Assembly (NCBI GenBank): GCA_022605955.1
Contig: JAKCOZ010000005.1
Location: forward strand, 2,755,501-2,819,500
Direction of reading: 5' to 3'
DNA: 64,000 nucleotides
From: Rallus limicola
Lineage: Eukaryota > Chordata > Aves > Gruiformes > Rallidae
Shown: positions 41,034-55,200 of the stretch, one piece after another
Layout of the letters: the number at the start of each line of letters is the position of its first letter
Position numbering within the stretch: position 1 is the stretch's first letter
Position numbers and translations under genes: made by a program
Notes under the pieces: model-generated
Seen by the model: only the letters and a program-made list of their open reading frames with translations
What the model was told of the DNA's origin: nothing
The model's database searches: none

Positions 41034-42334
41034 AAAGATTAAGGAATTGGGAACTTACTACTGTAAGAAACTTTCCTCATAGCTCTTTCCCAAAATCATT
41101 GCTTTTGCCACCTTTAAGTCTCAGCAGAACACAGCATCAAGGAGCAAAAAAAAAAAGCCCAGAAATGTAAAGAGTACAAGAAAAAGAAGAGCTGTCAGAA
41201 GCAAAAATATTTACTAAATTATGGAATCAATTTAGTCTTTTCATAGTTTAAATGGAATAGCATATTCTTGACAGATGAGCAAATTTCAAAAGAATCTATG
41301 TTGAGATTCAGTTTGAATAACCCACGTACTAGCTGCGTTTCCTGAATTTGTAAAAGTGGGTTGAAGTTCTCCCATGCACTGCTTTTCTTTAGTGTTCAAA
41401 CTTTAAGAAAAAATGGAAATACAAATAGGGAGAAGCAAGTCACATGAACATTTAAAAAATACCTCCTTCACAATTCAGTCTAAGTTAGCTTACAAAGCAT
41501 AGGATGTGGGAAGTCTCTTATTCATTCCATTCCCAAAGTCCCGGTAGGAAGCTGGCAGCAGTCACACACGTGTAGCAATAACAGAACTATTCTTCATTTT
41601 GTGTCTGGCACGTAGATGATAGCAATATGAAGTAACACCCCTCATTTTTCCGGAGTATCACAAAGTAAAAAAATCTGCGAAATAAAGTACCTTTTATATA
41701 ATTTATTTCTCATAGAGTATATATAAACTGCTACATATACAGTGCTCAGATTTACAGTAGCATGGCCACAACACACACGCAGTAGACCTGCCTGCCAACA
41801 CAAACATCAAAATGGTGGAGTTACCAATACCACTTTTAAGGACATCCAGAACAAAGTAAACATTCTGGAAGGAATATGAGTGCTTGAGAAGACCAGACAG
41901 AAAACTGGAAATCGTTTAGCCTGGATCTCCCTATTGTAAATAAAATTCTGTCAGTTCTTGAGAAACATGTTGCAGGCCACTGCTCAAGCACAGGGTAATT
42001 GCTACTCTATGGTTTGTATTAAGCCTAAAGGACTATTTAAAGATATATTTTTTAGGGAGGGCACGCAAACTGAAACTCAACATCTACTTTATTTGGAACA
42101 AAATTAGGCTCCTAGTAACCTGTTTTGAAAACCCTTTGCAATGAAAATTTCAAACCAACATTACTATCATCTAGTGCTACAAAAACCAGTTTGATTTTCA
42201 TGGCTTCTAATATAGAATGTATTTTTTAACATGTAAAATACGGTGCTTTTTGTTGCTGTGTCTTTTATACAAGTGCATATATTTGTGCATATTTACTCTC
42301 ACATGATATGCAGACAGCGACTCAGCCTTTTCAC

Positions 42335-42360
42335 CAGGGGCTGCTCAGCACCTTTTCTCC
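42335..42360 (+). repeat. Short fragment resembling an ancient amniote repeat
   Basis: GGGGCTGCTCAGCACCTTTT fits a motif (GGGTGCTCAGCACCT) that I know from old dispersed repeats in sauropsid DNA. The match is short. Confidence 0.3.
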
Positions 42361-45324
42361 TTTTCATTGGGATAAGTACCTCCAGTGCTAAGGCTTCCCA
42401 GGAACGATTAGAATTACGATAAATCATGGATCCAAAGTAGAGCTGCAAAAATCTGAGCACCTATGCATAATTTCAGGAAACTTAAAGCAAGTATTCAGAG
42501 ACAATGTATATGGGGGAATAGGAAAATCTCCCCAGATACACATAAAGAGTACAACAAATGTTTTTACTAGTAAAACATTATAAGAAGTTTGTATGAATTG
42601 AATAGCCTGCACAGATGAGAAGCACCACTACACGAAGCCTCTCAAGAACATGACCTGGCAGCTGCCAAAAGCCGGAGAGAAAGAAGTATAAATCAATACC
42701 TAGCTCTAAGAGCATCAGAGTGGTGAGACATTTCACATCAAGACTAGGCATGTTAAAACGCATGGCTCATGGGAATGACGGAACAGAGAAAGCTTCTGTG
42801 TTTGATGACAAGCTAATAGTCCTACAAATGAAAGTACCAACTTGAAAATAATTCAACATTTAGAAATAACTGCTGCAGGTTCTTTAGTCTTAATGGCGCA
42901 TTCTGCATCTCCCTAAAGTATGTGTACACTCAAAGACACTGACCTAAAGCCATATCTAGTGCTAATCAGTGGAGAACTTTAGCCTGCAACAGCTAGAGAT
43001 ACATTTACTTTCAGATTAAGGACCAGAGAAACATCAGTCACTTATACAATATGCTTAAGGATGTATATCTGTTTTAATAGGATAGTTTTGGAACCAGCCC
43101 AGGATTACTTTAGTCCTACCCATTATGGTGTTAGAGTCTGACCTCACCTAAGGGTGACTTGGATTAAAGGTGGACATAGAATGTCCCAAGAATGCACTAT
43201 GCAGTGTGCCAGTCTGAAAAACACCACGTAAAGGAAAGAGCTATGCATTAAAGATGTTCTTAATAAGGCTAACATTGGCAAAATAAGTAAGTATATGCAT
43301 GCTGTCTTTCCTTTTTATAGTATTCATACCAACTTCTGACAGTAATAAAAAAAAAACCAAAACAAACTACTTTAATTTGCCTACCTAATATTTGACAAAA
43401 AAGCCAAAAAAAAAAGAATGTAACATTATGCATAGATCTTTTCCAAGGTAAATTAGATTTCTCCTCACAGGTCTATATAGACTCTTCCCTTCTAGCCACG
43501 TTTTCCTTGCTACGTTAGTTTCTCAAGAACTTTTACTGAATCAATTTTAAATACAAATTAGGTTGTACTCTATTTAGCTGTGAAAGTTTCTCAACAATAT
43601 AGAAGTCCATATAGAAAATTTAGTTGGCAACTTCATTGTCACAGTTTCATGCTCCATTCTGTCCATTTACAACTTCTACTTACCAAGGACAATCCATTTC
43701 TCAGACACTTCTACATCACAACTTTTGTGGATGAACAGTACCTAATTAACTGCTCACATCAAGCTCATCTGAATTTCTCAGAAGGGCAGAAGGCATCAAA
43801 ACCACCTCATTTTGGATCCCTCAAATAACCTCTGACACAGGCAAGACCCACCTACTTTCCAGTGGTACCTGGTTAATAAATAATCTAACTCAAATTTTTG
43901 CCAAAAGCTAGATGAGCTTTGAGTAAAAATGGGAACTTCGGAGGTGATACAACCAGCATATTTTGAATATTTATTAAGAGTAGTAGACCATTAAAAAAAA
44001 AAAAAAGTTGTATTCACTAATTCAGTGGCATCTTTTATGAATAAATTCTTCCAGGGAACCAAATGATATATTTCTTTTGATCACTTTGGAGTTGGCCTCC
44101 TTTTTATTCTGTTGTAAATTTTCTTCTTTTAGCATTAAAAGAAAGGGTGAGTGGTATTCCTGATCTACGTTCTCCATACCAGACATTACTTCTGGTCCCT
44201 TTATCATTTCTCTTATTCATTCTACTCTGAAATAAAAAGGCTTAGTATTTTCAATCTCTTTTATTATTATTCTTGTTCCATAACCCAAATTATTCTTGTT
44301 TTCCCTTTCAACACCCTGTTTATTTCTTCCATGTCCTTTTGAAACTACTGTGCCAGTAGAACTGAATATTTATTCAAGAAAAAATAATAGATTTTACTTG
44401 AAAGTATTAGACTATTTTTTTTTTATTCATTACCAACCTATTCTTTACACCAGCTAATATATTGTGTTCCCTCATGAAGAGCATCCTTCAACAAGTTCAG
44501 GTGCTGCTCTTCACAAAACCATATAAATCAACTTTTTATTGCACTTCAAGCCTTTTTTCTTAAAATGATCAAATAATCACAGAGCAAGAAGTTAACTCAT
44601 TGGCTTGACCAATACCCTTGGCAAGCAATCAATTTTCACATTTTCATGGACTAGAGTTTGAAGTACCAATACAAAACTTTCATCATAGTCTTATGAATAA
44701 CTTCAGATTTTTTTAAATCAGTATTTCAAGGATTCTGTAAGTGTCAGCCATGAATGGACTTTGCTCTTTCAGGTAGGCTGATGTCTAGTTGGTTTGAGGC
44801 AGGGGAAAAGACACTCAAAAAGAGTTTTCTTTAGATAACAAAATAATGATTATTTAAGAACATTAATCCAATAACATGCTGCACCCCTTACTTCTGCCTG
44901 ATGGTTTAATTATTAGTAACTCAGTACAGTTCATTAGGGACCTATTGTGCTGCTGTTGGCAAAACAGAAATGTCTCTGCATGTTAAATAATTAAAAGCAG
45001 TAAAACAAACATTATCTTTTGAGTCCTGGATTTATAAATTACTGTTAAGTGTGCATCCATTTAATCAATAACTATTTATCTATTTTGGTTTCATGAATAA
45101 CGAATATAAATTCTTTCCTGCCATTCTAATCATGATTTGATGCTTTCCCAATTCCTCTTACAATAACTATTAGATATTTTAGTTCATTTTATTTTTGCAA
45201 CAGAGTATAAAAGTGAGCAATGTCTTACGCATCCAACAAGTTCTCCACTAGTACTAGACTGATTCCCCAAGCTAATCAGTACATTTTTTTTCCCTTTTCT
45301 GGAGGGTCAAGTTATTTCTAGGGG

Positions 45325-45357
45325 ACAAAATCCTGCAGTCCTTACTCAGGCAGAAGA
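45325..45357 (+). repeat. Fragment of an ancient amniote dispersed repeat
   Basis: AATCCTGCAGTCCTTACTCA followed by GGCAGAA is nearly identical to a motif recurring in old repeats of birds, turtles and crocodilians. Of the five such fragments in this window this and 60731-60781 are the most convincing. The family name cannot be given from memory with certainty. Confidence 0.45.
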
Positions 45358-46777
45358 CCTGTCCACGCTATGTCTTTGTCCTGCAGCACAGGAACTGCTT
45401 CAGACCCAGTCCTGAGCAAATTACAGACAAGTTCAGGCAGAAGCAGCAGTGGAAAGTTACCGAACAGTGTTTCATTGCTTATGTTTTGTGAGGATTAACT
45501 TCTAGTCATTAGCAGTTGGGACCTTAGGACTAAAGTAACTCTCTGCGTGCAGTCCTTAGTTCCCAGAACCCAAACTGTTACACCGCACATCATGATTTAT
45601 CACCTACCATTACCATTATTGAGCCCTGGTACAGCAAAGACTGAAGAAAGGTACAGTCTGACTCAGAAAACTTTGCTAACAGGCAGATTTTTTTTAGAGT
45701 GGAATAATCACAGGAGGCATTATTTTGTAACAGAATTCCTCATTCTGATTTTTCATCTTTTTGGTTCTATTACATTACAGTAGTCTTGTCAAGAAGTTTG
45801 CCAGCCTCAGTCAGAAACAGACAGAACATATAATGAAAAATAGAAGACAGAGTACATCTAACTTTTAAAAATTGTTACTGATGGCATGAAAGAAATGCCA
45901 AGTGAAGAATAATACCTTGGCTTCTGACTTTGTCACAACTTGAGAGAAACTTTCAGAACCATCAAGAATCACTTCCACTACAATTTCAAAACAGAATTGG
46001 ACATGTGTGGGCTGGATTTTGAAAACAAGAAAACCATTAAATCATTATCTAGGCATCTATATTGCCTTCTTGGTGACACATTTTAAAGCCAGAGCTAAAG
46101 CACCACCTACAATTTTCCTTCACAACTGACTTTTTGCTAATTAACCAAAGCAGGCAGAGTGCCACCAACCAACAGCTAATGCAGAATAATTATTCAAATC
46201 CTTGAAAACAGAACACCTAAATTAGTCTGAGGAGCATCTGCGTTACCTGTTGGGTCTTCTTGTATTTGTGTGAAGAGAACCCTTATAATTCAGTTCCCTT
46301 TCAGCAGAGGGCAGGTTAACTGTGATAAGAAAAGGCTGGTGTGATCACAGGGACAGGGACATGGCAGCATAAGCACCTGAAGAGAAAAAAGCATTTCAGA
46401 TAATAATATGAGGGCTGGTAAGTGCCTGACCTGACTTGAACAGCTCTCTCCAGAAGAGTTTAGTGGCAGAAAATAATAAAGAAAAAACAGCAGAGTGTAA
46501 GATCTAGGGAGGAAAGTGCAGTCTCCCTGCACTTATTACTTTATGGATAAAGAAAAAGTAATACACCAGAGTAACAAAAAATATTTCTTTAAATAACCCA
46601 TCTCAATCGAGTCTTCACAGCTACTCCTACACTTTCCTTCGCTTTCATCTATTAGGTCACTTTCAACCCTAACCTCTGAATTTCTGGGTTTTTTTGTTCA
46701 GCAGACCCAAAATACCTTCCCTTTACCCCAAAGCATAACTACACATGACACAAACAACTAATACACAACTACAAAAG

Positions 46778-47153
46778 TACCGCTCCTGGCTGGGATAGAG
46801 TCAATTTTTGTAAGAAGCTGGGAGGGGACACAGCCAGGACACCTGACCCCAACTAGCCAAAGGGATATTACATACCAAAAGACATCAGGCTCAGTATATA
46901 AAGGGGAAAGCTGACTGGGGAAGAGGAATTGATGCTGCAGGACAGGCTGGTAGCATGAGGGGGCGAGCAAATCACATTGTGTATCACCTACTTTGTATAT
47001 TCTTTAAAAGTAGTGCTATTTTCCTTTTCCTTTGCTGTCCTAGTAGACTTTCCTAATGCAACTTCGAGTTTTGTTCTAATTGTCCTTAGCATTCCATAGG
47101 GGTTGATGAGAGCCCCATTGTACCTTGTTGCTAGCTGTGGCTAAACCATGACA
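46778..47153 (+). mobile_element. Solo LTR of an avian endogenous retrovirus, internally deleted
   Basis: This 376-base segment follows, block by block, a widespread bird endogenous-retrovirus LTR: a 5' part with GGCTGGGATAGAGT, a U3 part with AGAAGCTGGGAGGGGACACA, a TATA box at 46895-46902, a T-rich R/U5 part and a 3' end CTAAACCATGACA. The LTR normally has a further stretch between the first two blocks. Here the first block jumps straight to the second, so U3 carries an internal deletion. The canonical end CA lies at 47152-47153, while the expected TG start has become TA at 46778. AAAG precedes the start (46774-46777) and follows the end (47154-47157), a plausible 4-base target duplication. 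No gag, pol or env sequence flanks it, so it is a solo LTR left by recombination. Class assignment (ERVL- or ERVK-like) is uncertain. Confidence 0.85.
46895..46902 (+). promoter_or_regulatory. TATA box of the LTR promoter
   Basis: TATATAAA follows CAGG-CTCAG in the U3/R region, where this LTR family carries its core promoter. The motif is intact. Whether it still drives transcription cannot be told from sequence. Confidence 0.7.
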
Positions 47154-48396
47154 AAAGCCTAAAACCAAAGGCCAACAGGTACATTTATTTTCTTCAAGAT
47201 AAAAGACAGCAAGAAGCCAGAGAAAAACAACAACCCAACCCAACACATCAAACTTGAGAGAGTCCTGGTGAAATGTACTTCAGCACTGGCACTTACACAA
47301 TCCATACAATGCATAATAATAGCACAGGTCCTCAACTGTGGCAAAGAAAAACAAAGTAATTTCTTATGCCTGGTCTACAACAGGCAACTGACAGGTTTCT
47401 TTTTTCCATTTTACATAACAGTTCAGTGGATGAGAAATACATCTTCAATCAAACTGTCTTCAAGGCAAGGCTTGCATTTTTTTATTTGTTTCTATGCAGG
47501 TACACGGGCACACAGCTGAGTCTTCTGAACACCAGCAGTAGGCAAACTATAAAATTCAAAAACCAAACAGTAAATGGGAAAGAAGGAACGCCATAAGGAC
47601 AACAGAATAAATGGGCTCAATCCTTCAGGACTCTAAATGAGAACGAACAGTGGGCTTATATAGATGGGAAATGGGCAAAGAGAAGGGAAAAATCAGATTG
47701 AAATCATAAAAGCTTCACCAAACAGTAGTTAAACCTTTAGCAGAGAGGATACTATGAAAAAAACTAAATTATCCACGTTACACAGGCACTTCTCAATTTC
47801 TTCAACGTCTTGGTTATGTATGTTTTTTAAGGCTGGTACAATCTGTGCGTATCTGAACGAACTATTTTTAGAAGACCTACAGGATTGCTATCTGCAGAGT
47901 AAACATTAGTTGGGGTCCAAGATCTAAGCCAAAGCAATTCACTCACTGTTCACTTGACAGAACACCACACCACCAACAGGAGAATCTTTTCCTCCTATTC
48001 TTTGCATGGGAGCTTTTGATTTATTTTCTTTAAGGCAATCTTCTTTTTCACAGGCTCCAGCTGATAGTTCATTCCTTTCTCGTCCCTTCCACACTGTCCC
48101 TCACACTCCCTAGACTCCACTACAGTCTCCCTAGGTGTACATTATTCGCCACTAACTCCTCTGTCTGTTCTGATCATGCTGGATCCTTGAGCAAAACTGT
48201 TCTTTGCTTTTAGATATTTACATTTTCAACATGTTTGGTTTGGTGCTTAAATAAAAGAGCAGCAGAGAGAAGAAGATCTGCAAAGAGACACGAATAAACT
48301 CCTCAGTATGAATAAAACCAACTACTGATCCAAATGCATTTTCAGCAAAAGCAATTTCATAGGAAAGTTAAGGGAGATTAGTATTTGGGGAGTTTT

Positions 48397-48416
48397 ATCC
48401 ATATATGTATATGGAT
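48397..48416. repeat. Perfect 8-bp inverted repeat with 4-base loop
   Basis: ATCCATAT (48397-48404) and ATATGGAT (48409-48416) around ATGT. No associated gene. Confidence 0.9.
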
Positions 48417-49252
48417 GTGCACATTATACATACACATATATCACTAAAGCTAGAAAATTCAAAGTATAAAACAGTATTTTAAATTTTTTCAAGTTTAAAA
48501 AGTGAAAAATGTACTGCTCAGCTACATAAAGAAACCTTAATTTACCCTATCACCTTACCAAAAAGCAGTGATGACAGTTTGAAAAGAGCTTCATTGACAC
48601 ACAATTAATGACTAATTTAGAGTAATTGTTAAAAACGTATTTTCATTCCCCTGACATTGATAATTAGGTAGTGCTACAGTTCTAAATTAACCAGGAAAAC
48701 ACCTTCTACATTCAAAAACCATTGTAGCTTTAGACTAGAGATTCTTCATCCTTCCCAAGTCTCACAGTGTTGGAGTACTGTTGTATATGAATGACTAATG
48801 TTTTCTAACAATGGTGGATCATCAACCCATATAGGTCCTGGGCACATGTCATCAGGTGGTTTTGTTAATCAGCCTTCTGAATTCTGCTTTATTAAATACC
48901 CAAAATACTAATGAGATTTTTTGCCCAGGGAAAATGTTTTAATCCTTGGTCTGTTTCATCAGCTCTGAATACACAGATCTATCAAAACAGGAGGAAGGTC
49001 AGCTCTGCTAGATCAGATCCTGAGACAGAGCACCTTCCTCCCTAGGGAGATCTAAGTCTTAGAGTAGAGGAGGTATCCTTATGTCTAACCCTGGTGCTGG
49101 GAGACAAGTATAAACACAGTAAGGTTACTTTGCAGTATAAATATAATTTGGATTTTTTTTTCTTCTCAAATGAATGTCATTCTCCAATACTAGAAAGTGC
49201 CAGAGGGGTGATTTTTATTGGCAACAAGACAATACTGTTAAAAGAACAGCAA

Positions 49253-49268
49253 TTTTTTTTTTTTTTTT
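49253..49268. repeat. Poly-T tract (16)
   Basis: Uninterrupted T run with no recognisable retroposed neighbour. Confidence 0.9.
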
Positions 49269-52200
49269 AAATTAGTTTAACTTCATTATCATGCTAAGGA
49301 AACATAATATCAACTAGAAAACAGAAAGGGAAAAGTGGCATATATCAAATTGTTGCCATTAATAGCCCAATCTACTAAGCAGTAGTCATATTTTTGTCAA
49401 ATGTGTCTGTCACAGTTTTCCTCCTCTTACAATTCCATTTTTCTACATTGTCATAAACTCAAAGGTCATTCCATCCCTGTTTTTTCAACTCCTATTGTCA
49501 ATTCAAAAGCATTGTGACACTTGCAAGACATCTAGTTTTGTGATGTTTGTTGTGGGAAAAAAAAATATTATTAGCTTTGCTACAGTCTTGTACAGAAGTT
49601 AAAAACTGCTGGCCATAATGTCTGGATCACAGTGCTTCTCTGTGTATTGTTTGTACCACAGAACATTGGAAGTAGTAGAACTCAAGAACCAACCAGAAAA
49701 CCTTTTAAAGCACAAGAAGAAAAAATCAGAAGATGTAACAAGTTATACAGTGACATTGTATGCTAACTCCAAGCACAGTGTAAGCTACATGCATTCAACT
49801 TGTGAGTGAACCTCAATAAAATGGAAGAAGAAACCAACTGACCTGAATAGCCTCTTCTGAAAAAATAAATAAAATCAATAGCAACACTATTTTTTCCTAA
49901 GAACAATGACCCTATCTTACAATCCATTTTTGAAGAGACTTGGACTTTAGAAAGAAACAAAGGTACAAGATGAACATTTTTATGAAGTATTTTTTCACAT
50001 TCTTAAAACCAATATTCCATTTCCTTTTGTGTAGAGAAGCTCTAAACAGGCAATTGCACAGAGAGGTTGACTGCTAACAACAGCCACAAAACCCTTTCTA
50101 CATTATTTCTCTGCCTATGCCACTGTCTTGGAAAACCAGACAGGCTTGCTGGTACTGCCCATAAAGGAAGGCTGAAGGCATGTAGGTCAGTAGTAACAAT
50201 ATGTTTACAGAAAATGTATGAATATACTGAAGACAAAAAATGTAAAGTCATTTGGAATGTTTTACTGAACCAAAATAGAAACTAATTAACTATTAATCCA
50301 GGGACTATACATATTTTGTTTATATTGCCCTTGATTCAGAAAACAGACATACTAATTGGGTTTTCTTAGCCACACCAATCCACAATTCTGTAGTTATTTT
50401 AATATCTGTGATAAACTGGATCCAAACTTCTTATGCAGCTATTCACTGTGAGAACTACATTATTTCAAAATTAGATTCTTGATAACTCCTGTTAAACGTT
50501 TTCCTTTGGGATCTTTCTATATCCCTCTTACTCAAGTATTTCAGTTCCAACATTTACTCAATGAAAACTGCTTATGATATTGTCTCTTCCTCTTTGTTCA
50601 ATGACAATTTTACAGGTACAACTGAGTCTCCAGAGCTGTATTTCCTAAATGTACACATGGTAGCAAGCTGTTGGTGGTATCTGGGATATAGAGGAGAGCT
50701 CTGAACAAGAGTTCTCATTTAATAAAGGAGTTATTCTAAAGTTACCATACAGCCACAACTCCTTAAGTATCCTACAGAAACCACCAACAGTATTCAGACC
50801 TTTTTCTCCACACACACTTCATCAGGGCTGAAGTAAAATCATAGCTGAGATATAGATAACAACAAAGCAAAAGACTTAAGTGCAAAGCCCAGCTCACTGA
50901 ATATCTCTTCCTGAGCAGGTAATCCAGCACAGTAATATATTTAAGCAATGAACATCACAAGTGGATGGAAGCAAAGCAGCACGTGCGCAGAAAAATAACT
51001 CTGCAAGGTTATGCTAGACATGACCCAACGTTAAAACTACTTCAACATTTAGGTTTTATTCTGTGCCAGAAATTCTGTAGCTTCAAATGGCATGTTCCTA
51101 CATCTAGGCATAAGTATTTAACCGTTTGAGAGGCAAAGGAGCAGCTCTAATTAACACTAATGGGAGCTGTATGTTTATTCAGTTACAAATGCTGCTAAAA
51201 ATTTACTTCTTGGCCCATAGCTTTAAAAGTAAGGAAGAAAAAAAAAAAAGCCCCCCCAAAATGGTTCACGTTTCAGACATTTTCAGAGTAAAAACAAAAA
51301 AAAAAAAATATTATAGTGCAGTTGTTACAGGCAGCATAAACTGCTACATAAAGGCAAATCAGGCCTGCAGTAAAGATCCAAACACCAAATAATCATTGAT
51401 GTGTCAAGTCTCTTACATGGATATATAAAACGAATCAAGGCATTTGCATGGATAGAATATAGTGGACATAACTCATAGCTAAAGCTTGAAACTTGCAACC
51501 AGCAATTATTTCAAAAAGTTCCTAACAGCCCTGCATCGTCTAAAGCAACAGTATCATTCTAAAGAGACAATCTGAAAGCATCTGCGTTTGTTAATATGGC
51601 CTTAAGTGTTAAATTTGCTCTTGCTGTCTTGAGCTATGTCAGGACTGTTTAAATAAAAGCTGTGACTTGCTAAATCCTGTCCCTAGCTAATTAAACCATG
51701 ATGTTGAAGTATGTTGCTTAATACATTCTCTTTAGTCACTGTTCACTTAGTAAAGAATTGCACAATACAGGACACATTCAGGGCTGCAAAAGCAACAAAA
51801 AAATAAACAAAAGTGTGAAATTGAGAAAATCTTAGAATACAAAAATCAAATGTGTTGCTGTGATTAAAGGGAGGAGGATCTTCATAAAAAGGCAGAAATT
51901 TCCTTGGTTTGTAAACAAATACATGTTTTTAGGGGATAACACTCAAATAGAAACAGAAAAATGCAGGTTATCATCTGAATCAGATTCTTTATAAGAAACT
52001 GTTTTCATTGTCGGATGAAAGACAACATTTAGAATTAAGAAAAAAAAATTCAACTCTGTTGCAGAAAGAATTCAGAGCACTTGTTAAGCAAGGCACACTC
52101 TGGCTTCTTAGTATAGCAGACCTTTATTATTTGTAATTAGGATTTGAGATAACCCAGAAGTCGCACTATGGCTTTGTGCTCCCTTCCATTTTAGGCAGAC

Positions 52201-55200
52201 ATGTCATCACTCAGCAGTTTTGGTTATGGGTTGGTTGCACCACAAACTGGTTTTTTACAGTCGGGAAAATGTTTTCCTAAAGTCTAATACGTTAAAAATG
52301 AACCGACAGCTTTTAGTCCAACTAGCGCAAGATACTAGAAGGGATTCTATATATAAAGCTCACGTACAAGAAACTTCCAAGCACTAATTAAGTTTATATC
52401 TGGAGCCAAACTTCATCATTCCAGTTCTCTGTCCGTCAGTCAGCTTTCTTATGCAGTTGTAGCAAATTACAAGTGCAAAAGCATTATCTATCAGTTATTG
52501 AAGAATGGCTAATGATTGTGCATCAGAGTAAAGCTCTTTAAGTCAAAAGGGATAAAAACCATATTCTGACTGCTGTCAGAGTACACAGTATTTTGACAGT
52601 AACCACATACAATATGCAGATATAAAGTGCAGAAGGGAAAGAAATATACTGGGTTACATCCACATGAGCCAGAAACTTCTTAATGCTAAAATTTTTCACC
52701 TTCCCAGAGGCAAGAAATTCTTGGCTCCTCCAAAATATGAGAGACAATTATCAGTCACAATCCATGTCCCTGAAGCTTTTTCCTTAGCAAGAATCAGCTT
52801 GTACAGCCAAGCAGCATTCTACTTCTGTATCAAATATTAGTAATAAAAGTAATACTTCATGTCTTAGCAAAAACACGGTAGTGCAATAACTTAGTGTTAG
52901 CTATAACAAGACTAATGGAGTGAGACCTGGCTTTCCTCAGATTGCCTGTGCGATCTTCAGTGATGTCCTTAACCCTCTCTCTTCTTTTCTATGCTGCATT
53001 AGTTATTTGTAATTACAAAGTTTTAAAGTCAAAGATAGGTTTGTATTTTGGAAATAGCTTAAGCGTGCAAGGACCTAACCATAGGCTAGCTGTAAAATAA
53101 CTAATTAGCAAATAGCACTTATTGGGAGTAATCACGCGGTGAAATGAGAAGTACTCTTTTATCTGTGACCTTAAGGTCAAAAGAATATTTCTCCATCCTA
53201 AAGAGGACATCAGTAAGCTCATAATTTCCATGGATACAGGGATTGCAGGGACATAAACTTCATCACCAGTAATCCTTAAAAAGCTCACACTGTAAATGGG
53301 GACCTGCCATCCAGCAGTACACTGACACAAACTCCACTGTGTCCTCTTCACCAGAAAGTATGTACAGGCAAGGAGAAAGTCTGAACATGTGTAAATGGAG
53401 AAAAGAGACAACATAGGACAGGCTTTAGATTTCCCAGTCCAAGTTTCATCTGAGACCTGGGAGATCTGAAGACATTTTCTATTTGCAGTATCATTTTCTA
53501 CAGTCTCAGCAAGCATTCAGGGTAAGTACACATGACATGTGATACTCCAGGAAAGGGGGTCTGGGAGTGGGCAATGAAAAAAAGACAATAAATGATAAAA
53601 AGGGAAGACTTTGTAAATTTTGTAAAATTTTCATTTAAAACCTAAATTCGCACTGAATTTAATGGAATTACTTCAGCTTCACAGTTGTGTGCTCAAGAGT
53701 AAGCTATGACCCACAGTTCAATGTAGTTAGATTCTGTGATTCTAACTATATTTCTGAGCTTGCTCTCAACCTGAAATCCCCACACATTAGTGTGATGCGC
53801 AGAGGCTTTAATGCAAAACCTGTCCTTATCTTTTTCAATACAGTACTATGTCTATTATATTCTACAACTTCATTAGCATGAATAAATTCAATCAATATTT
53901 CAGCAAAGAATGAAAGCCAATTGTGCTTTTTATTCATGACCTCTTAAGAAACTCGGTACTGTACCAATGACAGCCTCACGCAGCTTTAGTAAAAGGAGTC
54001 TAAAGTAATTATTTGCAGACAAACACGACCATTTTATATAATTTTTAATGCAATTCCTGAGATAGTGAGCCATTTAAGAGTCAAAGAACAATCATGGCAA
54101 CTTCTAAGTGCACTGTGCTTCTTAGGCCAAACTCAGCAGCAGTGTGTGTGTCTATACATCCTCTAACCCTTTTTCATCTCCTTGCAAAAGGGTTAAATCA
54201 GAGCTCCTGTAACCATGATAAGTTAAACATTGCTAAAGACAAGTTGTTCATAACAGAAAGAACACAACCCTTCCCTAAGACATAGATCTTCCATAGTTTA
54301 TTTATCATTAACAGAAAGTGCTTTATAGCACTGCACAAAGGTTGCCATAAAACAATGTTTTAAGGCGCTCTCAACCATATTTCAGCCATAAATGTCATAT
54401 AGACATAGGAAGGAAAACTACCAAGGTTCAATATTATCATCTTTATTACAGATGACCTCACTATTGTGTTCTCTATAAAGAAAAAATATTAAACCATTAA
54501 CATAGGCTGAATCCTAAATTAATACAGGTTTACTACTCATATCTAGATCTAAATGGCCTTACTTGCAGTGTAATTATTTTTCTACGAAAATTTTGTTGAC
54601 AGCCCCATTAACAGTGATCATACCAGAATAAATGTTACCTCTTCTACTAAAAATGTGACTTCTGTGGCAGAGTGTGCCATATATTAGTACACATCCATCA
54701 GTGATTCAGTTTCAGTGAAGTTTTATAGTGAATGACATATTAAAAAACAAGGCACAAATTAATGAAAGTTCTGTCATTTCACTACGTGTCACAAAGCTTA
54801 AGCAACTGAAACAGCTATAATGTTTAATCTAGATACTTCTATTCCCCTTATACACTACTTCTCACTGTTACTATTTGTCAGTATGGTTCCACAATACTAT
54901 TATTACAAGCTCTATTATTGCAGCTCATAAAGATTCTTATAAAAAACCTAATGGAGACAATAGAAAAAAAAACCCATCAGATTAGTTATTGTTCCATTAT
55001 TTTTTAAATAAGATGCATATGTTTGATGTCAAAATGTATTTTCTTTAACTTGCAATTCTGTACATCTTAAATCTAAAAAACCTCAAAGCAATTTCTAATG
55101 TCTTGTATGAGAGTATGGCAATAGTAACAGTTCTCTATTCCATTGCGTTATCCTACTGGAACTTCACAGAATTTGTCAGACTTACCAAAATGTTGTCAGA

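Larger units (their letters stand above)
33110..46777. other. Long non-coding stretch
   Basis: No gene is supported in 13.7 kb, and no open frame exceeds 111 codons. Poly-T runs lie at 39099-39114 (16) and 41019-41033 (15), and an A run at 43994-44006. An AAAAT-type run lies at about 38890-38910. Two pieces resembling an old dispersed repeat are listed separately. Confidence 0.55.
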
